Assembly: GCF_000004195.4 (NCBI RefSeq)
Contig: NC_030681.2
Coordinates: 88,295,681-88,359,680, forward strand
Source: Xenopus tropicalis
Taxonomy: Eukaryota; Chordata; Amphibia; Anura; Pipidae
Direction of reading: 5' to 3'
Length of the DNA: 64,000 nt
This document shows positions 13,714 through 26,712 of the stretch, one piece after another (the stretch's first letter is position 1; each line of letters begins with the position of its first letter). The notes below the pieces were generated by a model. That model had not been told where the DNA came from. It saw only the letters and a list, made by a program, of their open reading frames with translations, and did not search any database. The translations under genes and the position numbers were made by a program.

Positions 13714-14922
13714 GAGCAGTCTCTAAATATCAAATGTAGAAGTTGCTGGTACTGCAATTGGTCTTTCACTTTTAAAATCACAAAATGATTGAGGCTAAAC
13801 ATCTTTGCCTCCATCTGAAAGGAAGACACAGGAAACACAGCTTCGTGACTGATGAGGGTCTGTGAAAGAATATCAGCTCGTAATTGCCATCTAAATAGTA
13901 ACCTAACGCACTGTTTTTTCTTTGACTACATGAAATCTGAATTAAAGGGGAGTTTAGCTTAAATTAACTTTTTGTATAGTATAACAAACCAAGAAAAAAG
14001 ATTTTTTTTCATAGTTTACATTTTCCAAGTAAGTGAAATCTTGGCATATTGTTTTGGCACAGAGTTAAATAATTAAAGTTAAATCTGCAATCTGAAAAGT
14101 TCAGTTTTGCTTATGAAAAATGCAGGGCTTTATGAATTTAATTGCAGGGATGTAGTGTATGTGTTTCTTTATTCTTAATCTCTTTTTTTAATTGGTTGCT
14201 GCATTTTTACAAATGTACCTGTTTAAAGTTGTAAGGTATTTACTGCTTGGTCAGCAGTTTTACCGCAGCCAAGCTAGAAGTGTTATATATTGTCGAATAC
14301 TGCTCCAACAGCTTTAAGATAAAATTACAACTGTTGATTGTTACAAACGACTAACTTCTTAAAATTAGCTCCGGTTATTCAAGCATTGATGATAAGAGTT
14401 GAAGAGCACTTTAGATTAGTTTACAGACTCTTCCTCTAGACCACCTACCTTGGGAAAAAGGTTTGGCCATTCTATAGGAAATGATAAGATCACAGGTACA
14501 AAGAACACCTTGTAGAAAAGGTACTTCTCCTCCATGCCTTGCTGGTTTTACAGTCTTTATTCATTGCAATAAGTATGCACATATTTAATTGACCAGGGCG
14601 ACTATTTTAATTTTGTAATTCAATCTTTGCTTGCATGAAAGGTATACTCGCTCACAACCACCTTCTAACTTTGAAAAATGACTTGTAGTTCGTTCGGAAG
14701 AATAGCACTGGTCTGAAACGGAAGGGTGATTTTTCTTAATTATAACCTTAATGACACTTAAGAGATTGAATCTCAGAAAGGAAAATCACTGCTCGCATCA
14801 GGCCACACACAGAGTAGTATTGCTAGAGAAGTGTGCGTATATTGCATTTGTCTTACCTCAGTGCATTGTACTTGCCAACAGATGTACATTTCTCTTTGGC
14901 TGGAACTACTATACAAAACATA

Positions 14923-16169
14923 CCGTATATACTCGAGTATAAGCCGATCCGAGGTACCTAATTTTACCTAAAAAAACTGGAAAAACGTATTGACTCAAGT
15001 ATAAGCCTAGGGTGGGAAATGTAGCCGCTACTGCTAAGTTTCAATAATCAAATAAATAATAAAAGGACACTCAGCGTGACCCCCTGTGAACAGCCCCCCA
15101 CCAGCCTGATAAATAGTGACTGTCTATAGCATCTTACAGCAGCCCCTATGGCCAACACTTAGCATTACTCTCCCCACCTTTCTCTACTGACCCCATCTTG
15201 CTCTATTATGTGCTTAATTCACTACTCTTTCTAAAATCCTACCTACCACCTGCAGGGCCCTGAGACATTGACCCTATTTGCAACCCACCAAACACTTCTG
15301 AGCCCAGATATTAAACAAGAGGTGTTGAATCTGGGCCCTAAGTTCAACCCTATACTACTTATATTGCATCAGTGCATATATACGTGCACTTCTTTGGCCA
15401 CCCTTATTCCTCACCCCGACGAACATTATTTACAGTTGCATAACCATAGAGATCACAGGGTTGGGGCCTCGACAGCAGTGTCTGCTTCCTATATAGTTTT
15501 TATAAATCCCCCCTTCCCAGCTGCTCTCTTATCTACTCTGGAGAATGGCCAAGAAGTAGTATACTACACACATTGTATCAGTGCATATATGTACAGGCTG
15601 CTTTCATTTGGCACAACAAAGCATACACGGGGAAGTTGCGGTATCATATCCATGCTTGATCGGCGCAGCGCTCACCGCAGACTTACACGCGCGCAACTAT
15701 ATACGGTATGTATATGTTTAAGTTTTATGTTTTCCTCGCTCGCATTCCAACCCCCGGCCAGTTCGTAATGAGCAAAATAAAAATAAAAGGAATATCACAC
15801 GAGTACCACCCCTTCCATGCGCTGGCCCAGCACGCACACAAGTCGCGTCTTACGAGTACGCGCCGTGTGTGCTTGCTGGGGCTAAACTCGGGGGGCCGCG
15901 TCACGACAAAGGGATTCTCCAGGTTGAACAAGGATGCGTCGGGTGATATTGGTGATATTGCTGTTATTTTTATTTTGCGCAGTACGAACGGGCAGGGGGA
16001 TGGAATGCGAGCGAGTGCAGAACAGACGTCCACGGGCTGGGGGGGTTGGGGGGGATGCGAGCGATGGCACGAGTATATACTCGTGTATATACTCGTGTAT
16101 AAGCCGAGGGTGCCTTTTTGAGCACATTATTGGTGTTGAAAAACTCGGCTTATACTCAAGTATATACGG
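14923..16169. mobile_element. Non-autonomous DNA element with CCGTATATACTYGAGTAT ends
   Basis: The inverted termini read CCGTATATACTCGAGTAT and continue AAGCCGA; the right end is the same with C to T at one site. It is flanked by TA on both sides (14921-14922, 16170-16171), consistent with a Tc1/mariner-type target. Sub-terminal copies of the terminal motif lie near 14986-15012 and 16070-16108. The 1247-bp interior has several overlapping open frames on both strands (15268-15768, 15708-16121, 15725-16033) but none resembles a transposase. The superfamily is inferred from the TA flanks only. Confidence 0.75.
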
Positions 16170-16510
16170 TAAGTGTTGCATTGGACCAGTACAATTACCC
16201 ATAACAACATAAATCAGCTATTAATTTTGTCCATAATGTGTTTACTTTAAAAAAAGGAGATATAGAGCTTCCAAGTTAGCACTCAACCCCTCATCTTACT
16301 TTGTGGAGCCAATAGTTTGCTACAGTAGCTGTGTTTTTTTTTGTTCTGCAGACACCTGGCTTGCCCTTTACTGAAGCTGCTGAGAATATCTACAGAGTAT
16401 TTTGAAAGGTTAAGTGCTCTGGTGTGGATATGTGGTGAGGTTGAGCAAGTTACAACAGTCAAAGAATTGAAATTATTTGATTGCAAAATAGATAATTAGC
16501 CTGCTCTTTA

Positions 16511-16763
16511 GGCTAATGCCACACGAGGCGTAGGGCGGATATTTTCGGCAAGCGTAAAACCGCTTGCTGAAAATTCCACCCTATGCCTCCTACATGTGCC
16601 TGCACCAGAACGAATGAGATACACTCGGGTGCAGGCACATGTAGCCGATATACGCATAAAAATGCGAGACTTTGCATTATGTAGGAGGCGTAGGGCAGAA
16701 TTTTCAGCAAGCGCTTTTACGCTTGCCTAAAAAATCCGCCCTACGCCTCGTGTGGCATTAGCC
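16511..16763. mobile_element. Harbinger-like MITE with GGCTAATGCC ends
   Basis: The termini GGCTAATGCCACACGAGGCG and CGCCTCGTGTGGCATTAGCC are perfect complements and lie between TTA duplications (16508-16510, 16764-16766). The arms extend inward with further pairing (AGGCGTAGGGC, GCAAGCG), so the whole 253 bp can fold on itself. It is non-coding. Confidence 0.87.
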
Positions 16764-18719
16764 TTATACTCCACAGTTTCTTCATAGCCCCCATGTATCA
16801 TCAGACTTTATTTGATACTAGTACATATATTGCACATCAGTGATACCCAAGGGGGCGACAATTACATTATTGACAATTCAGTGCTTCATGCTTTGTGTCA
16901 ACAGTTTGGTTTTCTAAGATAGTGTGCAAGAACACCTGTCGAATAAACTGTACTGTGTACAGTGAAAAACAGCAACAAATTGTTTTATTAATCTGGGGGG
17001 TGTAGAAAATCGTAGCTGAGTGATTTGAAAAAAAAAGTACAGCTATACTTGTGTATGTATATAAAAAGAGCTAAACAATAACTCTGAATCAAACAAGATT
17101 GACCAAAGCTGTAAAGATGGCTCTTGTGATTGCAAGAAAGGGGCTTTAATTTCAATATCTGCAAAGTTTTTCACAGTAGAATGCAACATTAGGAATAATT
17201 TGCTATTGTAAAATTTATGTCAAGTAAACCTGCTCATTTTAAAAATTAGAGGCCAGCATATACAGTAGATGTAGCTTATTTTAATGACTGGTGCTTATTT
17301 ATTAACACTGCCCCAATTAGTTTCAGGGCAGTAACTCATTGCAACCAATTACATTTTTGCTTTTATTATTCTACCTGCAGCTGGCTGTTTAAAGCCTGGT
17401 TGCTTAGAGTTACTGCCTCTGTGAAAATGTGCCCAGTGTTGATAAATGCGCCTCTCTTGATTTGGAGCCAAAGTGAATTTTATCAATTAATATTTTTAAG
17501 GGGACCTTATGCTCTGTATTTATCTTCATAATTGTGTTTATTTATATCAGTCAGAGAAGTCAGGCTAGCTCTGGCAAGATTAACTTATCCAAGTGCTCTA
17601 ATGAAACACAAATATGCATGAAGAAGCTTATGGAAAGCAGCCAGACTGATCGTAGAATAGAGGATGAAAAGTCTCCGACTTCTCTGGCTAGGAGGTCTAA
17701 TTATTCTGAAAATGAAATACCAAAGATAACTATTCTTATTTGAATGAAAGACAAATGTCAATATCCCACACTGTCCAGGCATAAACATTATACCTGGGCC
17801 AAGTTTTCTCTCATAAGTCTCAGGCTGTTTTGCTGGTAGCTTATTATTCTGACTGTGAAAAAGTGGCATATTTGATATAAGTGAGCTATATCAGATTAGA
17901 AAATTATCTAGAACTGTGCTACTTGGCAGAAAAATGTTACTGCATGAAAGAATAAAATGCCCCCATGCAATGAGGTAATTTGTTTTAAGAGAAGGAAAAG
18001 TACAAGAATATTATTTTCCCTATGAGTTGGGTTCATTTTTGTTGACAGCAAGCCAGACAGATTCCAGCTGTCTAATGCTTTCTAATGTTACCTTAGGATA
18101 CGATCCAGGTTTATTCTTCAATTTCCATAGATGCCTTTTACCACACTTTTAGTCAACACATTTCTTTTTAATTAGTGCCTACTCCCTCAGAATGAAACTG
18201 TGATTGCCTTTTCAAGGCACAGTTTATTATTACCTTTGTACCAAGGACTTGGTGATGGAATCAGTTATAAGCGAAAACAGTTCAGTGACAGTTTTAAGGT
18301 TTTGTGGGTTGTCAGAATTGTAAAGTATTCATTTGGGGTTTATTGGGTGTTATAAAGTGTTAAAAAGAACTAAAAATAATTGTCATGTACTGTGTAAGGC
18401 ACCATCCCTGAATGAAGAACAATCAGCCATCATGTTTAATATTTGTAGCTGTCAATAAAGTAATACAAACAACCCCCAGCACACCAAGTAAAGAAAAACC
18501 TATACATTAAATGCAAAGTCATCCTACTAATGTGTGATGTTTATTATTCAAGGTATAGGGAATTGTAAGTCAGTCCTTTATCTAATGTAGTTAACCCATT
18601 ATTTTATATATTTGCTGGTACTCTAGTGAGTCCAGTGTGACCTATATTCTACTGGTACTAGTCTGGAAAGGCACAGTTGAGCCACTAATAGATGTTACAA
18701 AAGCTTTAAAGTTTTCTTA

Positions 18720-19061
18720 AGCTGGCCATACACGTGGCGATCTCACGATGTTTCGTACGACCGTCGGTCGCACGAAACATCGTCAGATCCGCCACACACC
18801 ATTCAGGGCTGAATCGGCAGGTAAGGAGGTAGAAACAATAGGATTTCTACCTCCTTCTGCCGATTCAGCTCTGAAGGGAGAATTTTGGTCAGGCGCCTTC
18901 TATGGCGCCCGATCAAAATTTTCTAACTTGGCCGATCGGCGAGCCGACCGATTTCAGCAGCTTCCTGCGATATCGGTCGGCTCGCTGACATGCCATACAC
19001 GCACCGATTATCGTACGAAACGAGGTTTCGTACGATAATATCGGTGCGTGTATGGCCACCT
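18720..19061. mobile_element. Harbinger-like MITE, 342 bp, copy B
   Basis: It has the same ends, length and interior as 11852-12193, with TTA duplications at 18717-18719 and 19062-19064. The two copies differ at only a handful of sites by eye (for example GATCCGACGATG against GATCTCACGATG), which suggests recent spread. Confidence 0.86.
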
Positions 19062-19329
19062 TTAGTCCCAAATAGTACAGGATTTCTGCAAGCCACAGCT
19101 ATTAAATAAAAATTGTTATAAATATTCAAACATATTATATGTATATATATATATATATTTACAAAATATTCTACTGCAAACTTTGAATGTGATTCTGGAT
19201 ATGGAGGAATGTATAGGTAATTAATGCATACAAATATAGCCTTCAGATGCATTTCCAGTTTTATTGAGTACTGTATATTCATAATTTTTTGTACTCTAAT
19301 GAAAACAGACACGGCATTGCCTCCCTTAA

Positions 19330-19819
19330 AGGGGACCTGTCACCCTAAGAAATAATTCCAATTTCTTTTCTATTGTGTTTGTTAAGCAAAATTAACTTCA
19401 CATACTATATAAATGATATAAATCTTTTTTCCTTCAGTCTTGGAAATATACAATCACAGCCAGCAGGCAGTTGCCATTTTGTGGGCACTGTAATTAAGGC
19501 AAGCTTTGTATCACCCCAAAATCTTGTGTATGTGCCAGAATGGGGGACCTGATGCCCTTGCCCATGCACTGACTACACAATTAGATGGTGAGAAGGTAGG
19601 GGGAATGTGAGTGCTGAATGGAAAGTTGAAGCAACTCTGCCCCGCCTCTATGCCTGAGGCATAGAGGCGGGGCAGGCAGTATATGATTGACAGCTGGGAT
19701 TTTTAAATGCATTTATAATGGGTTTGAATGTGTTAATATAAAAATGAATTTTGGTTTTATGTTTCATTTGAAAATGACTTTTATTATACAGCTTTTTATG
19801 TCTGGGTGATAGGTCCACT
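19330..19819. mobile_element. T2/Kolobok-like MITE (AGGGGACCTGTCACC family), copy 1
   Basis: TTAA target duplications (19326-19329, 19820-19823) flank termini AGGGGACCTGTCACC and GGTGATAGGTCCACTT. The TTAA site with AGGRR ends is the signature of the Xenopus T2 group. The interior contains a perfect hairpin around ATGCCTGAGGCATAGAGGCG (about 19640-19675). A second copy lies at 35585-36100. Confidence 0.87.
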
Positions 19820-20055
19820 TTAAGTGCCAAAAGTAGATTTTGTTTCCATTAGCTTGCCCAATGTCTGGTTACAACTAAACTTTAAAATTTTGCAAAATAA
19901 AAAAAATTAAATTATGTGATGTATGTGCTTTAGTATGTTTTACAATTTTGTCTTGCAACAAAGATGTTTTAATCATATTGTAAGATTTGTGCCATATTGT
20001 AAGATTCTTGCCACTAAACTAAACCCTTCACTATAAACAAACAACTGGTTAAATC

Positions 20056-20385
20056 TAGTGATGAGCGAATGTTTTCGTCAGGCGTGGATTCACAGCAAAT
20101 TTCTGCATTTCGCCATTGGCTAATTATTTCACGAGACTTCCGTGAAAATTTGCAGCGGAAAAATTCGGCGCGCGTAAAGAATTTCGGCGTGTGTCAAATT
20201 GGGCTAAGTCGAGTCAAAAAAGGGAGTGGTCACATCAAATTGGGCACGGTCGTGTAATAACTGGGCGCAGTCATGTCAAAAAGCGCGTGCAACCAAAAAA
20301 AAATTGCGCGATAAATGTGTTTCGTGAATTTTTCTGCGTTTGGCAAATTTTATGGCGAAAAACAGGACAGATTTGCTCATCACTA
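20056..20385. mobile_element. hAT-like MITE (TAGTGATGAGCGAA family), copy 2
   Basis: The ends are TAGTGATGAGCGAAT and ATTTGCTCATCACTA. The 8-bp duplications GTTAAATC (20048-20055) and GTTAAGTC (20386-20393) match at 7 of 8. The interior is non-coding despite chance open frames. Confidence 0.85.
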
Positions 20386-20462
20386 GTTAAGTCTTTCAGG
20401 TGGCAGATATACAGCTGAAGTTGTGCAGTGAAAGAAAAGGCCTATAACAAGGTGGTCTTTAA

Positions 20463-20728
20463 ATGGGTTGTCCTGATTTAAATGAACTTTTAGTATGAGG
20501 TAGGAAGTGATATTCTGTGACAATTTGCAACTGGTCTTTGTTTTTTATTATTTGTGGTTTTTGCATTATTTAGCAGTAGAAGGCCGGAATATAAGATAAG
20601 AATTGAAAAGTAATAATAACAATAAAATTGTAGCCTTACAGGGTAATAGGTTTATTAAAAACTAAAGACCAATTCGAAACTTGCGGCAATATGGCTATTC
20701 TAGAACATATTAAAGTTGAACTACCCCT
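20463..20728. mobile_element. T2/Kolobok-like MITE (GTTGAACTACCCC end)
   Basis: It is flanked by TTAA at 20459-20462 and 20729-20732. The right end GTTGAACTACCCCT is well kept, and the left end ATGGGTTGTCC is diverged. The interior shares sequence with 8020-8345, 29326-29718 and 34195-34510. Confidence 0.7.
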
Positions 20729-21552
20729 TTAAAAACAGGATAATGTCTGTCATGAATAAGATTGTCTCTGACTACAAACAGAATCTAGGCATCCAGTCTA
20801 AAGTAGTGGAGCACTTGCCACAGGTCATATGAACAGTACCACATGTCTCATAGGCTATTTTGCCTTTTCTATTTGTCAAACCCCTTAAAAGCTGGCATTT
20901 ATAGTCAATTTCCTGCCAGTGTACAACATTTAGCAATGCACCCTGGGTATTGTGAGTGATAAACACTGGTTTCATTCTCTCGTCTAGTGCATAGCCTTAA
21001 TTGCAGGCTACTGAGAACCTTGAAACATGATGGTTGGAAAGGAGCTGGGAGGAGTTGGCCAGTAATTGCAAAGTAGAAGCATTGTATATAAGGCAGTGCT
21101 GTAGTAATTGATGAAGGAGCAGGCATTATGTCTGAATATACAAACCCCTATCAGGGATCAGTGAACGCAGAAAGAGGCAACAGGACTGAGAACTAGGGAC
21201 TCTTACTGAACGTATAAAAACAAATGTGGTTGATGGTGAAAAACAAGATAAATTTAACACAAGGCCATGCAAGGCAGGGAACTTAGTCTCTGATGACTTT
21301 TTGTATCCAGCCTCTGTTTATTCTTTCCAACATTGTGACTGCAGGGAAAAGTAGTTGAATAAAATAAAGAAGGCTTCATATGAAGCTCAGGAGTGGTACA
21401 GGAGATATTGGCACCAAAAACACTCCTGTCATGCAAAGATCATGACCTCATATTATTCATAATAAACTATACTGGGAAGCCATCTTTGACATTTATTATT
21501 TTTTGTAGTGATTTTTTATGTGTTAAAAACACCAATCAATCTATAACACTTA

Positions 21553-21898
21553 GGGGCTGATTTACTAATCCACGAATCCGAAACCCGAATGGGAAAAAAT
21601 CGGATTTGAAACGAACATTTTGCAACTTTTTCGTATTTTTTGCGATTTTTTCGTCACCGTCGCGACTTTTTCGTAACCGTTACGACTTGCGCGAATTGTC
21701 GCAACTTTTTCATAGCCATTATGACTTTCGTGAATTGTCGCGACTTTTGCATAGCCATTATGACTTTCGTGAATTGTCGCGACTTTTGCATAGCCATTAT
21801 GACTCTCGTGAATCGCAAAAGTCGCAAAATACCGATCATTACGAAAAAAAACGCATTCGGACGCTTTTCGAAAGTTCGTGGATTAGTAAATGTGCCCC
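21553..21898. mobile_element. Harbinger-like MITE (GGGGCACATTTACTAA family), copy 1
   Basis: The termini are GGGGCTGATTTACTAATCC and GGATTAGTAAATGTGCCCC. The flanks are TTA (21550-21552) and TTG (21899-21901), a 3-bp duplication with one change. The interior carries a 39-bp tandem unit, CATAGCCATTATGACTTTCG plus TGAATTGTCGCGACTTTT, starting at 21711, 21750 and 21789. Because 39 is a multiple of 3, it translates as a spurious 13-residue repeat protein. Confidence 0.85.
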
Positions 21899-21960
21899 TT
21901 GGTTTACTTGGATGGGTTGAACTTGATGGACTCAACCCTATGTTACTATGTAACTATGTT
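21899..21960 (+). repeat. Fragment of a CR1/L2-like retroelement 3' tail
   Basis: The words TTGAACTTGATGGACTCAAC and CTATGTTACTATGTAACTAT resemble the conserved 3' tail of vertebrate CR1/L2-type LINEs and related SINEs. The reverse complement of the same tail occurs at about 25497. Only the tail is present. Confidence 0.5.
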
Positions 21961-23485
21961 AGTTAGTTAAGGAAATAGGAAACAACTGAGCAAGTGTAAA
22001 TCATTTCCCAGGGCCCATCTCTAGCATGCTTTCAGATCTAAGGCAAGTGGTTTATATTAGGCAAATAATCTAAAGAATTTAAGCTTAAATGGCAGAGTTG
22101 TTTTTGCTCCAAGCCCTCTGGAAACCCTTTCAGTATATAAAATAATGCTTTCCTTTTCTATGGTCTAATTCCCAATAAGGTGGGAAGCATTTTGTAAATT
22201 GTGCGTGTGTTCCAGTTAATTTATGCTCTGTTTTCTTTTTGTCCCGCGGGCCCCAGCTAATATCAGGACTGTTATTCTTGAGCACCGTAAAACTAGCAAC
22301 CAATTATCATACCTTTATCAATGCACCTTCAGAAACATAGACATGCTCAGGAAGCAGTAATATGAATAAGCTCATTTGAAACCCAACTTCTAATAATTAA
22401 CAGTAAATCATTTCAGAATCATAGTTGTACATTCTCAGTAAAGATGACAATATAAAAAGTTGTGGTATAATTGAATAATTCATTACAAAGATGAAAAGCA
22501 AGCAAACAACATTAGTGCTCAATAGGATCTGTGTAAGGCCACAACAAGCTATGCTTTGATTCAGTGCTAAACCTTTTTGGTGGTTATATTACAAATGTCA
22601 CAGTTGATTATTTAGTTCCTTTAAAGTAAGACCAACTGGAAGGGTAAATGTAAATAGATTGAATAATTTCCACTTTCATTCAGAGTAGTAAAACCTTACT
22701 CAAAGGCAAGAATGTTACAGCATAGGGTAATGCATTATGAATATATAATCACAATTACTTAAATGGCATAGATAAACTCTGACCTACTTGCCAAACCAAG
22801 AAAAACTAAGGGCAATGGTGCAATGGTAGTTGCTTTTTTTAGCAGCCTACAGGTGCCAAAATGCTTGCAATGCATTGCCTTATACTGTATGTGATTATCA
22901 TGAACTAGACATTTGGAAGCAGGGTGTGAAAAGCAGACCCTGTGGTGCAGGGGCCCCAGGAATGTAGGGGACCCTAATTAATGAGTGTCAATATGACTTG
23001 GTAAAACAGATCAACTTACCAATGTTTTGGGGCCCTAAATTGAATTTGCTGTGGAGCCCAGTAACTACTAGTTACGCTACTGCCTGGAAGCACTGACTGC
23101 CACAGTTTTAATCAATTCAAAAACAGGGCAATGGGATGAGGGGGGGAAATGTATTGCGTTTTGGTCTTGCCTCTAGAGCTACTAAAAAATTATGTGAGCT
23201 TTTTTAACTACAGTTGTGCCCTTACACCTGATCTGAAGGATGATAGTAATGTAAGGTGAATTGGGGGATATGTTTCAAGCTCCTTGGACTGCTCTATGTA
23301 GCAGTTCATGCACTAGTTTTAACACATTTTTGTAGAAATATAAATTAATTTGCATGTTTCATGGGGTCATGTTGTGTACTTCTGTGTTCTAGCTTTTGAT
23401 TGATAAAGCTTGTACAAGACAAGTGCATAAAAGCAGCTATACCTTCAAAAAAATTATGCAGATATATTTGTATAGAAGTGTAAAC

Positions 23486-23728
23486 AGGGTCGGACTGGGG
23501 GGTGCAGGGCCCACCAGGGCTCCCGCCCCAGGGGCCCTGCAGGTGCCCCAGCCGCGTCCCCTAACCCCCCCCCAGGGGCCCCCGCCTGACGTCCTCCCCG
23601 AGCGCGTATAAATTGAACGCGTCAGGGGAGGAATAGTCAGTAGGGGGAGCGCCGGCAAAGGTCGGACTGGCCCGCTGGGGCCCACCAGGATTTTTCCCGG
23701 TGTCCCGGCGGCCCAGTCCGACCCTGAG
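23486..23728. mobile_element. GC-rich MITE-like repeat with AGGGTCGGACTGG ends
   Basis: The inverted ends are AGGGTCGGACTGG (from 23487) and CCAGTCCGACCCT (to 23725). The interior is GC-rich with an inner GTCGGACTGGCCCGCTGGGG, and stands out sharply from the AT-rich intron. A degenerate relative (GGTCTGGACTGGC) occurs near 31082 and 31520. No target duplication is clear. Confidence 0.65.
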
Positions 23729-25496
23729 TGTAAAGGGAAAAAACATTAATGTATTTAACTTTTATTACATGGAACAGTTTCTGCTGCTATTCTTATTTCA
23801 TCTGTACAAAAACTATGTATTTATATATATATATATTTATATTTATGACTGAAAAAGAATGCAGTCACATATATTGCGTTTCAGAAGTACTGCGTCTTGG
23901 CACAGTCCACATAACAACGGATACCCATGTATTCAGGGAAATCACGGGTCTTAGCTGTACGTGTGGATTTCCTTTAATACATAGGTATATACAATCCACT
24001 CTGTCATTAGTAGTAATGAGCAATTTTTTTCGCCAAAAATGCAATTGCTGCGAAATTTTGCTTTTAACCATTGGCGAATACTACCGCAAAAATCTGCCGT
24101 GACAAAAAACTCGCAGAGTGAGCAAAAGTCACGATTGCATCAAAAAAGTTGCGCAGTAGCCGCATTTCGCAGATTTTTCACCAGTGCTGTGATCATTCAG
24201 ACTTTCTAACCTTTCCTGTTAAAGAAGTATTATACTTGTAAATTGTCATGTAATCCAGTGTTTGTATCTAGAAGACAGTGGATATCAGTCTATAGAGCTG
24301 TTACCACATAGTACTCCCTGTTTTATGTCGCATGCTTTTATTTCAACTTTTTTGGCAGCTCCATGCAAAGTTGTGTCTGCTGCAATGCATATTTACTGAA
24401 AACAGCTTGCAGTTTCAGAGAACATCTTTTATACTGGGGATTCAGCATTAAAAAAGAAGCATTAGCTTTAAAAAAGAAGCATTAGCCAGGCAGCAATGCA
24501 ATAGTGCATAAAATCTGTTTGGTTTCCAGTACCTTTAATTAATAGCACCAATGCATCCAATTTAGGGCCCCAACTCATACATGTCTATCTTGGCTTAAAA
24601 GACCTAAATTGCTGCAGCACTGCAAGTATCTTTCCATCTATAGCATGTCATGTAGCATACTGCTGGCCCTTGCACATCAACATTCAGAACCAGTCCAAAA
24701 GTGCTGCAGATCTGCAAAAGGAATGGTTCCTGGTTCCGTTTTATTAATTATGGGATGTTTTGAATGATTTATCTATGAGAGCAAAAGCTGTAACACCACT
24801 GTATAAGAGAAAAGCCTTTCAGGCTAGATATAGGGGCATATTTATGAACACTCATATCATTCATATCCCAAAACCGTGCGGGAGCTCCCAAACTCTTGCG
24901 TGGTTTCTTCATCCGAATAGGGGGTTAGGGATATGAATGCTCGAGCAGGCGGGACAATGCTCCTTGACACTCCACAAGGTAATGGTACCGCCTCTTCCTC
25001 TGCTGTTAGTTTCCTTATCCTGGTCCCTCCTCTTACTTACAAGCCTTCCTTCCCCCAGTCTTAGCCTCTATTAATTAAACCCTTCCACTCCCCCTGCTGT
25101 TCCTTGCACTGTCAAGGCTCCTGCACCCTTCTTTAAACCATAATATTCTTTAAAGTACTATTAATGGTGATATCTTATAACAGTCATGCCTGTATTGCAT
25201 ATTTTTCTGTGGTATTAAAATTTACATTTTTATTCATCTTGCTACTGATAACAAGGGATGCAGATGATTCAGTACTTACGCACCAGCTCCACATTGCACA
25301 CATACCATTTGAAAGTATAACGGATAAGCATAATATAATATGACTCTATTGCATACATACAAGAGAGTTTTCACTTTATTGATGAGCTGTTATTGTTGTG
25401 TAATACTACATTAGTTGAAGACATTTACATTGAACACTATCAGTTTAAATGTAATGTCTGTAAAATCCCACAACTAATATATATTTGTCTGGTTTA

Positions 25497-26160
25497 GTTG
25501 CATAGTTACATAGTAATTTCAGTTGAAAAGACTTATCTAAAAGTTCATAAAGTTCAGTCCATTCAAAATGAACCTTAGTGCATCTATATGCACACACATA
25601 TAAAGACCTATCTATATACTCATATATAAAAATCTATAAATAGTGATACTTATAGTAAGCTAACTGTAGATCTTAAGATCCCAATAGCCTTAGATACAGT
25701 ATTTATTCTTGTTCAGAAAGTCATTGAAGCCACTGTTGAAGGTATTAATAGAGTTTACTATCACAACATAAACTAGCAGGGCATTCTAAAACCTCACTGC
25801 CCTCACCATCAAGAACCAACTTCACTGTTTCAAATGAAAAGGGGTTGCCTCTGGTTCTTTGATCTTTTCTATGGGGAAAAAAAACCCTATCTGACTATAA
25901 TGTGCTCTAATATACTTGTAAAGAGTTATTATGACCCCTTACAAGCAACTTTTTTCCATAGAAAATGGTCCCAGCCTTCACGTCTTTCCTTCTAGTTTAA
26001 TTCTTCCAAAACTGCAGATCATACTCAAGGTGTGAAATTACCAGTACCTATAAAGGGGCAAAATTATGTTTTCATCCTGTAAGGTTTTAGTAGCTACTGA
26101 GTGACACAGTCTAAAATTACATAGCTTGTTGTTTACAAAAATCCTCAGATCCTTCTCAGT
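25497..26160 (-). mobile_element. CR1/L2-like retroelement 3' fragment (probable)
   Basis: Read on the minus strand the segment ends with the CR1/L2-type tail (TGAACTTTATGAACTTTT, then ACTATGTAACTATG). The sequence upstream resembles a decayed LINE 3' region. No intact frame is left. The assignment rests on the tail and general appearance only, and the left limit in element sense is uncertain. Confidence 0.4.
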
Positions 26161-26188
26161 GAACGATACCCCCAATACACTATCATTA

Positions 26189-26383
26189 GGGGCTCATTTA
26201 CTAACTATCAATTTTAATTTTAAACTTTATTCAAATTTTCTATGTCAAATTTTTTATGACTTTTCTTGCAGCTAATTTTAGTTACAACTTTTTTTTTAGT
26301 AAATATTAGACATATTAGAGTTTAGTTGAATTTGAAAGTAAAAAAAAAAAAGAGAAATTATCGAGGTTTAATAATTCTGCCCC
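26189..26383. mobile_element. Harbinger-like MITE, AT-rich short form
   Basis: It begins GGGGCTCATTTACTAAC and ends with ATTCTGCCCC, between TTA duplications (26186-26188, 26384-26386). The interior is AT-rich and non-coding. Confidence 0.7.
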
Positions 26384-26408
26384 TTAGTGTTTATGTTAAT
26401 GTTAAGTC

Positions 26409-26712
26409 TAGTGTTGAGCGAATCTGTCCCATTTTGCTTCACCAAAAAAGTTGTGAAACTGCTGAAAAATTTGTGAAACGGCAAAAAATTTGCAAAATGC
26501 AGCTACCACACAACTTTTTTGACACCATTGTGACTTTTTTTTTTTTACGTAACCACGACTGTTTTGACACATCCGCAACTGTTTTTGATGGAATCACAAC
26601 TTTTTCCTCACTTTTTGAATTTCTGTGTCAGTTAAGCAAAAAATTTGCCAATGGCGAAATGAGGAATTTCACAGCCAATCTATTCTTGGTGAAAAAACTT
26701 GCTCATCACTAT
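26409..26712. mobile_element. Degenerate hAT-like MITE (TAGTGATGAGCGAA family)
   Basis: It begins TAGTGTTGAGCGAATCTGTCC and ends TTGCTCATCACTA, recognisably the family at 3130, 20056 and 28263. I could not see a matching 8-bp duplication, so it is older or rearranged. The 179-residue frame across it is a translation of the repeat. Confidence 0.65.

Larger units (their letters stand above)
16170..26188 (+). other. me3 intron 2, second part
   Basis: Apart from the separately listed elements (16511-16763, 18720-19061, 19330-19819, 20056-20385, 20463-20728, 21553-21898, 21899-21960, 23486-23728, 25497-26160), this stretch is AT-rich intron. A possible degenerate TAGTGATGAG-type MITE begins near 24010 and a 22-bp unit is duplicated at 24444-24490. 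Another MITE-like left end (GGGGCATATTTATGAACACTC) is at about 24834. No gene is visible. Confidence 0.7.

Noticed and set aside
15268..16212. Cluster of overlapping frames up to 166 residues
   Set aside because: They lie inside the 1247-bp TA-flanked element, are on both strands, and contain no transposase motif.
21606..21966. Proteins with 13-residue repeats (also on the opposite strand and at 59298-59672)
   Set aside because: The repeat is a 39-bp tandem unit in a MITE; open frames occur on both strands and no protein family is recognisable.
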